From Phycisphaeraceae bacterium (lineage in GTDB: Bacteria > Planctomycetota > Phycisphaerae > Phycisphaerales > Phycisphaeraceae), in assembly GCA_029260615.1 (NCBI GenBank), contig JAJDCX010000044.1, positions 1 through 41,092 of the forward strand: a DNA stretch of 41,092 nucleotides, read 5' to 3'. The position numbers and the translations under genes were made by a program. Positions 35,975 to 41,092 of the stretch are shown one piece after another (position 1 is the stretch's first letter; each line of letters opens with the position of its first letter). The notes beneath the pieces were generated by a model. It ran no database searches, was not told where the DNA came from, and worked only from the letters and a program-made list of their open reading frames with translations.

Positions 35975-37510
35975 ATGCAACCCAGTGATTTTATGCCCAA
36001 GCTCGGGCTGACCCAGGACATGTCCGGCCTTTTTTACGACGGCGCAGCGCAGGTTGCGGGCGGAGGGGCTTTGGATATCCATAGCCCGATCGACGGGCGC
36101 AAGCTCGGGTCGGTCAAGCTCGCCACACCGGGGGACACGCAGAAGGCTATTGATAGTGCGGCTGCGGCTTTTAAGGGGTGGCGGACTGTTCCCGCGCCGG
36201 TGCGGGGTGAATTGGTTCGGCGGTTCGGTGTGAAGCTGCGTGAACACAAGCAGACGCTTGGGGCGTTGGTTGCGTGGGAGGTCGGGAAGATCACGGCTGA
36301 GGCTGAGGGCGAGGTGCAGGAGATGATTGATATCTGCGACTTCGCGGTGGGTCTGAGTCGGCAGCTTTATGGTTTGACGATTGCGAGCGAGCGGCCGGAG
36401 CACCGTTTGACTGAGCAGTGGCACCCGATCGGCCCGATCGGGGTGATTAGTGCGTTTAATTTCCCCGTGGCTGTGTGGGCTTGGAACCTGGCGTTGGCGC
36501 TGGTTTGCGGTGACACGGTGGTGTGGAAGGCTTCGGAGAAGGCGCCGTTTTGTGCGCTGGCGTGTCAGAACCTGTTCAGCGAAGTGGTTGCAGAGATGGA
36601 CGAGGCGCCGGCTGGGCTAAGTGCTGTCGTGATTGGTCTGCGTGATACGGGTGAGGCGATCTCGGGTTCGGGCAAGCTGCCGTTGGTGTCGGCGACGGGG
36701 TCGATCCCGATGGGTAAGGCTGTGGGTAAGGCGGTAGGCGCACGGCTTGGCAGATCGCTATTGGAACTGGGCGGCAACAACGCGATGATCCTCACGCCGA
36801 ATGCCAACCTTGATTTGGCGCTGCCTGCGATCACGTTCTCTGCTGTGGGTACCTGTGGCCAGCGTTGCACGAGCATGCGGCGGTTGATCGTGCATAGCAC
36901 CGTGAAAGATACGATCGTCGGTCGGCTGGTTAAGGTTTACGAACAACTGAAGATTGGTAGCCCGGTTGAAGATGGCACGCTGATCGGGCCATTGATCGAT
37001 GAGGCTGCTGTTGATGCGATGGATGCGACTATTAAGAAGGCGCAGCAGCAGGGCGGAAAATTGGTCACCGGCGGCGGGCGTGTGACCCAAGGCGTGCCCG
37101 ATGGCGGGGTGTATGTCAGGCCGGCGATCATCGAGATCGCTCACGATGCCGAGGTTATCCAGACCGAGACTTTCGCGCCGATCCTGTATGTCATGACGTA
37201 TGACGACTTTGATGAGGCGATCGAGATCCACAACAATGTGCCACAGGGCTTGTCCAGCGCGGTGTTTACTGACAATGTGCGTGAGGCGGAGCGATTTTGC
37301 GGGCCTGCGGGGAGCGACTGTGGGATCGCCAATGTTAATATTGGGACGAGTGGCGCGGAGATCGGTGGGGCGTTTGGTGGTGAAAAAGAAACGGGCGGCG
37401 GGCGGGAGTCCGGGTCGGATGCGTGGAAGGCCTACATGCGCCGCAGCACGCAGACCACGAACTATTCGACGGCGTTGCCGTTGGCGCAGGGGATCAAGTT
37501 TGATGTGTGA
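35975..37510 (+). CDS. L-aminoadipate-semialdehyde/piperideine-6-carboxylate dehydrogenase (ALDH7)
   Basis: A 511-residue NAD-dependent aldehyde dehydrogenase of the ALDH7 (antiquitin/AmaB) family, which oxidises 2-aminoadipate semialdehyde, the second step of saccharopine-route lysine catabolism. The hallmarks are EQWHPIGPIGVISAFNFPVA, LELGGNNAMI (catalytic Glu near 263), TCGQRCTSMRRLIVHS (catalytic Cys near 298) and the near-invariant C-terminus GGAFGGEKETGGGRESGSD. ATG at 35975; a TTG 12 bases upstream is less likely. It forms an operon with the saccharopine dehydrogenase gene and ends at a strong bidirectional terminator. Confidence 0.94.
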   Translation: MQPSDFMPKLGLTQDMSGLFYDGAAQVAGGGALDIHSPIDGRKLGSVKLATPGDTQKAIDSAAAAFKGWRTVPAPVRGELVRRFGVKLREHKQTLGALVAWEVGKITAEAEGEVQEMIDICDFAVGLSRQLYGLTIASERPEHRLTEQWHPIGPIGVISAFNFPVAVWAWNLALALVCGDTVVWKASEKAPFCALACQNLFSEVVAEMDEAPAGLSAVVIGLRDTGEAISGSGKLPLVSATGSIPMGKAVGKAVGARLGRSLLELGGNNAMILTPNANLDLALPAITFSAVGTCGQRCTSMRRLIVHSTVKDTIVGRLVKVYEQLKIGSPVEDGTLIGPLIDEAAVDAMDATIKKAQQQGGKLVTGGGRVTQGVPDGGVYVRPAIIEIAHDAEVIQTETFAPILYVMTYDDFDEAIEIHNNVPQGLSSAVFTDNVREAERFCGPAGSDCGIANVNIGTSGAEIGGAFGGEKETGGGRESGSDAWKAYMRRSTQTTNYSTALPLAQGIKFDV

Positions 37511-37568
37511 GGGTGGTCGAGCGCGTTGTAGATACGCTTAGTATTCACCGATAGCAGAGCATAAAAAC

Positions 37569-37598
37569 AAAGCCCACGTTCAATGAACGTGGGCTTTT
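37569..37598. terminator. Bidirectional intrinsic terminator
   Basis: AAAGCCCACGTTC (37569-37581) pairs perfectly with GAACGTGGGCTTT (37585-37597) around an AAT loop. A T follows on the plus strand, and an A-rich stretch on the other side gives T residues on the minus strand. It separates the ALDH7 gene from the convergent ferredoxin gene. Confidence 0.93.
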
Positions 37599-37704
37599 GT
37601 CATGTATGAATTAGAGGGGTGAAGTCTTGGGCGGGGGGACGCTGCGGAGGTCGGCGCCGGGGGTGTAAAACATCTCGGGCGATATGCCCCGGATAATGTT
37701 TGCC

Positions 37705-38103
37705 CTAGTGCGGGACTTCCTTGACGGCGTTGCGGTTCCATTGGGGGATGCGGACTTGGATGTTGCCTTCGCGTTTGACAATGGCCTGGCAGGCGAGGCG
37801 GCTGCTGAGCTCGACGCCGGGGGCTTCATCTACGCGGTCCAGTTCCTCGTCGTCGGCCTCGTCGAAGCAGTCTTCGCCCTTATCTATATAGACGTGGCAG
37901 GTGGAGCAGGCGCAGACACCGCCGCAGGCGTGTTCGATGTTGATCCCGTGGTCCAGGGCGAGTTCGAGGATGGATTCGCCGATGGCGGCTTTGAGGTCGA
38001 TCTCTTTCTCGTGCTTGCCGGTCAGGGGCTCGGGGTCTTCGAGGATGAACTTGACGGGCACGATCTCGGGCCCGAGGTCATTATCACTGGCTTTCATGTG
38101 CAT
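37705..38103 (-). CDS. 2Fe-2S adrenodoxin-type ferredoxin
   Basis: A 132-residue cytoplasmic electron carrier. The cluster ligands are in HACGGVCACSTCHVYI and SRLACQ, with the spacing of the Isc/adrenodoxin type. An N-terminal extension (about 1-25) precedes VKFILEDPE. These proteins supply electrons to Fe-S assembly or to cytochrome P450 and related oxidases. No isc genes are adjacent, so the partner is unknown. ATG at 38103 or the second Met at 38097 are both possible. It is convergent with ALDH7 across the terminator and divergent from the antiporter. Confidence 0.92.
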   Translation of the reverse strand: MHMKASDNDLGPEIVPVKFILEDPEPLTGKHEKEIDLKAAIGESILELALDHGINIEHACGGVCACSTCHVYIDKGEDCFDEADDEELDRVDEAPGVELSSRLACQAIVKREGNIQVRIPQWNRNAVKEVPH

Positions 38104-38256
38104 GAGCGGTCGGCTCCGGGTCGTCTGGATTCTGGTTCAACGAGGTATTGTAGGCGCTGTGACACAAGGGGGTAAGCGCTCCTTTGACGGGTGGTTGGGG
38201 GCGGGGTGAGGGGCGGTTGTCTGGTATGGGGGCGCTTGACGCGATAAGCTGGCGGG

Positions 38257-40086
38257 ATGGTCGAACAAAAACCTGACGGGCCTCACGGCGATACCGACGA
38301 GACGATGACCCAGGTGAAAGCGACTTCGCTGTGGCGGTTGTTTCATCCCAGCCGGGCGGCGTTGGGGGTCACGGTGGGGGCGCTGGTGGCGGCGGTGATG
38401 GTCGGGCTGTACGTCACGCCGAGTTGGAGTATTCAGCGCACCGCGTTAGATGTGTATAGCAATAAGATGGGTGAGCTTGTCTACACGGTTCGGGGAAATG
38501 AAACGCAACTCGGTGAGGTCACTTCGGCGGGGGAGGCGTGGCTCACGGTCGATTACCTGGGAACGCTTGGGCCAGGTGATAAGCCCGCGGTTGTGCAGGA
38601 GGTGGTCGCGGGTGAGCGGGCGGTGGGCGACGAGATTGTGGTCGTCTACGAGCGTGTCACGGTGGCGAAACATTGGGGGCTGTGGTCGTTGTTGCCGGCG
38701 GCGGTGGCGATTGCGTTGTGTCTGCTTACTAAGGAGCCGCTGACTTCGTTGTTTGGCGGGATCGTAGTCGGGGCGCTGATGCTTCAGCAATACGATCTGA
38801 CCGGGGGGGTCTTGATCGAGAGTCTGGCGACGAAGAATGCGGCGGGGGTGTTGTTGCTATACCTCTGGTTGCTCGGCGGCTTGATGGGTATCTGGTCCAG
38901 GACCGGGGCGGCGCAGGCGTTTGCGGAGTGGATGACAAAGCATTTTGTGCGCGGGCCGCGTTCGGCGAAGCTGGTTGCGTGGGGTTTGGGTGTGATCTTC
39001 TTCCAAGGCGGGACGGTGAGTACGGTGTTGGTGGGTACGACCGTGAAGCCGATCGCGGATCAGCAGAGGGTCAGTCACGAGGAGCTATCTTATATTGTCG
39101 ATTCCACGGCTAGCCCGATCGCCTCGGTGATCGCGTTTAACGCCTGGCCTGCATATGTGCAGGCGTTGATTTATGTGCCAGGCGTGGCGTTTTTGGCGAC
39201 CGAGTCTGACCGGCTGAAGTTCTTTTTCATGAGCGTGCCTTTTAGTTTCTATGGGATCTTCGCGGTGATCGGGACGCTGCTGCTGGCGTGTGACAAGGCC
39301 CCGCTGTTGGGCAGTCGATTCCGGGCGGCGATCCGTCGGGCGCGGGAGACGGGGGAGTTGGATGCCCCTGACGCTTCGCCTCTGAGCGCCAAGGAACTGC
39401 AGGCCAGCCACGTCCCGGTGGGGTATGCACCTCGTGTCAGTGAGTTTTTTCTGCCGTTGGGTGTGTTGATCGGGATCGCGGTGGGGACGTTTGTGCTGAC
39501 GGGTTCGCCAAACGTGCACTGGGCGTTTGGCGTGGCGCTGATGTTGTCGGCCCTGATAGCGCTGTGGCGTGGGATGAAATTGGTAGACCTGGTTGAAGGC
39601 CTGGGCGAGGGGCTTAAGGGTGTGGTCGTGGCGTCGGTGATTTTGATGCTGGCGATCACGCTGGGGTCGATCAGCAAGCAGACCGGCGGGGGGCTTTACC
39701 TGGTCGATATGCTGGGTGATTCGCTGCCTTACTGGGCGCTGCCGGTGACGTTGCAGGTGTTGACGATGGTGATCGCATTTTCGACGGGGACGAGTTGGGG
39801 GACGTATGCGGTAGCGTTCCCGCTTGGGATGCCGTTGGCTTGGGCGATTGCGCAAAGCCAGGGGCTGGACAATCCGATGCTCTTTATGATGGTCTGCTTT
39901 GCCACGATACTTAACGGCAGCGTGTACGGCGACCAGTGTTCACCGATCTCCGATACCACGGTGCTTAGTGCGATGACCACCGGGTCGGACTTGATGGATC
40001 ACGTCAAGACGCAACTGATCCCAGCGACTGCGGCGGCGGTGTTGGCGGGCGTGGGTTGGACTTTGACGGTGGTGTTGTTTGCGTAG
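38257..40086 (+). CDS. NhaC-family Na+/H+ antiporter
   Basis: A 609-residue inner-membrane carrier with about 11-12 helices. Family blocks are [97 protein letters not shown] and [19 protein letters not shown]. NhaC proteins exchange Na+ for H+ and support pH and salt tolerance. An N-terminal part with one helix and a soluble domain (about 50-140) is longer than in typical NhaC. ATG at 38257 is chosen; a second Met (MTQVKATS) 8 codons later is possible. Confidence 0.9.
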   Translation: MVEQKPDGPHGDTDETMTQVKATSLWRLFHPSRAALGVTVGALVAAVMVGLYVTPSWSIQRTALDVYSNKMGELVYTVRGNETQLGEVTSAGEAWLTVDYLGTLGPGDKPAVVQEVVAGERAVGDEIVVVYERVTVAKHWGLWSLLPAAVAIALCLLTKEPLTSLFGGIVVGALMLQQYDLTGGVLIESLATKNAAGVLLLYLWLLGGLMGIWSRTGAAQAFAEWMTKHFVRGPRSAKLVAWGLGVIFFQGGTVSTVLVGTTVKPIADQQRVSHEELSYIVDSTASPIASVIAFNAWPAYVQALIYVPGVAFLATESDRLKFFFMSVPFSFYGIFAVIGTLLLACDKAPLLGSRFRAAIRRARETGELDAPDASPLSAKELQASHVPVGYAPRVSEFFLPLGVLIGIAVGTFVLTGSPNVHWAFGVALMLSALIALWRGMKLVDLVEGLGEGLKGVVVASVILMLAITLGSISKQTGGGLYLVDMLGDSLPYWALPVTLQVLTMVIAFSTGTSWGTYAVAFPLGMPLAWAIAQSQGLDNPMLFMMVCFATILNGSVYGDQCSPISDTTVLSAMTTGSDLMDHVKTQLIPATAAAVLAGVGWTLTVVLFA

Positions 40087-40172
40087 CTTGATCGGGAGGG
40101 GCTGTTGGGTATCAAGATAGATCGCTTGTTACTGCTTAGGCGTACGATCCTTTAGTGAAACCTGCCGGATTC

Positions 40173-40209
40173 CCCACCGAAGCACCGGGGCGGTGCATCA
40201 GTGGGCTTT
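40173..40209. terminator. Bidirectional hairpin between the antiporter and GGT genes
   Basis: CCCAC pairs with GTGGG (40173-40177, 40201-40205) and inside GCACCG (40182-40187) with CGGTGC (40191-40196), followed by CTTTG. It lies between two convergent genes. Confidence 0.6.
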
Positions 40210-40234
40210 GTAAGTATTTTAGGGAGTTTGCGGG

Positions 40235-41092
40235 TTATTCATTCGGTTGGTCGTACCCTGATGCAGAACCGTTACTGGCGCGGGGGTCGTGTACGCCGAT
40301 GAGGTTGCCGTCGTCGGTCAGGGCGATTGCCTGGGTGACGCCCATGGATGAACGTGTTTGTATTTCGTGGCCGTGCTGTTTGAGTGCGTCGATCAGGGTC
40401 GGGTCTACAGCTTGTTCTACGGTGACACGGTTGGGACGCCATTGGTGGTGGATGCGCGGGGCGGCGACGGCATCGGGTAACGTCATGCCCAAGTCGATGT
40501 GATTGATGATGGCTTGCACGACCTGCGTGATGATGGTCGGGCCGCCCGCTGCGCCAAGGGTGAGTACGGGCTGGTCGTTTTTGAGGACGATGGTGGGACT
40601 CATGCTGGAGAGTGGGCGTTTGCCTGGCTGGACGCTGTTGGCTTCCGCGCCGAGCAGGCCGAAGTAGTTGGGGACGCCGGGCTGCGCGGAGAAGTCGTCC
40701 ATCTGGTTATTCATGAAGACGCCGGTGCCTGGGATGAGGACTTTTGATCCGTAGGACGTGTTGAGTGTGGCGGTGATGGCGATCCAGTTGCCTTGGCTGT
40801 CGGCGGCGGCGATGTGTGTGGTGTGCCGGCTAAAGAGGTTGCTGTCTGCGCCGGGTGGTGTGCCGTGTGTTTCGACAGTGATGGTTTTGTTGGTGTTGAT
40901 TTTATGTGCGAGGTCTTCTGCGTAGTCTGCATCGGCGAGGCCACGGGGCACATCGGCGAAGTCGGGGTCGCCCAGCCAGTGAGCGCGGTCGGCGAAGGCC
41001 AGTTTCATGGCTTCGGCGGTGACGTGTGCGCGGGTGGGGGCGTCCATTTTTGTGAGGTCGAAGTGCTCGAGGATGTTGAGTATCTGTGCGAC
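40235..41092 (-). CDS. Gamma-glutamyltransferase (3' part)
   Basis: The frame is open to the right edge: 285 residues, with the N-terminal part missing. It contains the whole small subunit and the end of the large one: AEAMKLAFADR, then the autocleavage and nucleophile site HTTHIAAADSQGNW (Thr at the new N-terminus), SYGSKVLIPGTGVFMNNQMDDF, PGKRPLSSMSPTIV and APRIHHQWRPNRV. The enzyme is exported and cleaves glutathione and other gamma-glutamyl compounds. All conserved small-subunit motifs are present. It is convergent with the antiporter gene. Confidence 0.95.
   Translation of the reverse strand, partial: VAQILNILEHFDLTKMDAPTRAHVTAEAMKLAFADRAHWLGDPDFADVPRGLADADYAEDLAHKINTNKTITVETHGTPPGADSNLFSRHTTHIAAADSQGNWIAITATLNTSYGSKVLIPGTGVFMNNQMDDFSAQPGVPNYFGLLGAEANSVQPGKRPLSSMSPTIVLKNDQPVLTLGAAGGPTIITQVVQAIINHIDLGMTLPDAVAAPRIHHQWRPNRVTVEQAVDPTLIDALKQHGHEIQTRSSMGVTQAIALTDDGNLIGVHDPRASNGSASGYDQPNE

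Noticed and set aside
39085-39855. 256-codon minus-strand frame opposite the antiporter gene
   Set aside because: Arg/His/Gln-rich nonsense composition and complete overlap with a conserved NhaC sequence.
1-41092. tRNA or rRNA genes
   Set aside because: T-loop-like GTTCGA strings were checked; all lie inside protein genes and have no cloverleaf around them.

Overview
The window is about 41 kb of GC-rich bacterial chromosome. It most likely comes from a planctomycete of the class Phycisphaerae. The clues are two secreted proteins with PEP-CTERM tails (one a pentapeptide-repeat protein), a membrane protein with a CxxCxYDL...CxxC zinc ribbon, many secreted proteins of unknown function, weak operon organisation, and a set of small palindromic and short-period repeats between genes. 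The taxon is inferred from style, not from a marker gene. No tRNA, rRNA, CRISPR array, prophage or transposase gene was found.

Layout, left to right. (1) 1-5 kb: 5' part of a secreted esterase with an N-terminal carbohydrate-binding-like domain, then dnaE, both on the minus strand. (2) 5.2-9.8 kb: a minus-strand cluster (secreted protein, SDR without the catalytic Tyr, CPPC thioredoxin, NTF2-like DUF1348 protein, FMN-binding split-barrel protein) divergent from a TetR regulator. The intergenic region has two opposed promoters, each touching an ACATACCG half-site, so a TetR-controlled redox or detoxification regulon is likely. (3) 9.9-14.1 kb: sugar isomerase, a three-gene envelope operon of unknown function, and a solitary beta-class DNA adenine methyltransferase. 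(4) 14.2-20.6 kb: two PEP-CTERM genes with long 5' leaders, a 7Fe-type ferredoxin, a 2-hydroxyacid dehydrogenase and a large MscS channel. (5) 20.8-27.3 kb: HDOD protein, a candidate structured RNA with an intrinsic terminator, argG, an RNHCP zinc-protein gene with a stop at codon 7, and an M3 oligopeptidase. (6) 27.3-33 kb: a MITE-like 98-bp element, ftsK with acidic insert and tail, a second sugar isomerase, a lower-GC orphan and dut. (7) 33.1-41.1 kb: NamZ-type muramidase, a saccharopine dehydrogenase plus ALDH7 pair (lysine catabolism), 2Fe-2S ferredoxin, NhaC antiporter, and the 3' part of a gamma-glutamyltransferase gene.

The most unusual signal is a recurring type of short-period array. 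Units of 7 or 8 bp (once 9), mutated but in strict register, form runs of about 20-95 bp and are often palindromic overall. Most lie between genes, but two sit in frame inside dnaE, where they encode low-complexity loops between conserved polymerase blocks. Three further dispersed repeat families (a CCCCCGGC/GCCGGGGG hairpin in three copies, a 43-bp hairpin element in two copies, and a roughly 29-bp gene-end element in two copies) add to the picture of a genome colonised by small palindromic elements.
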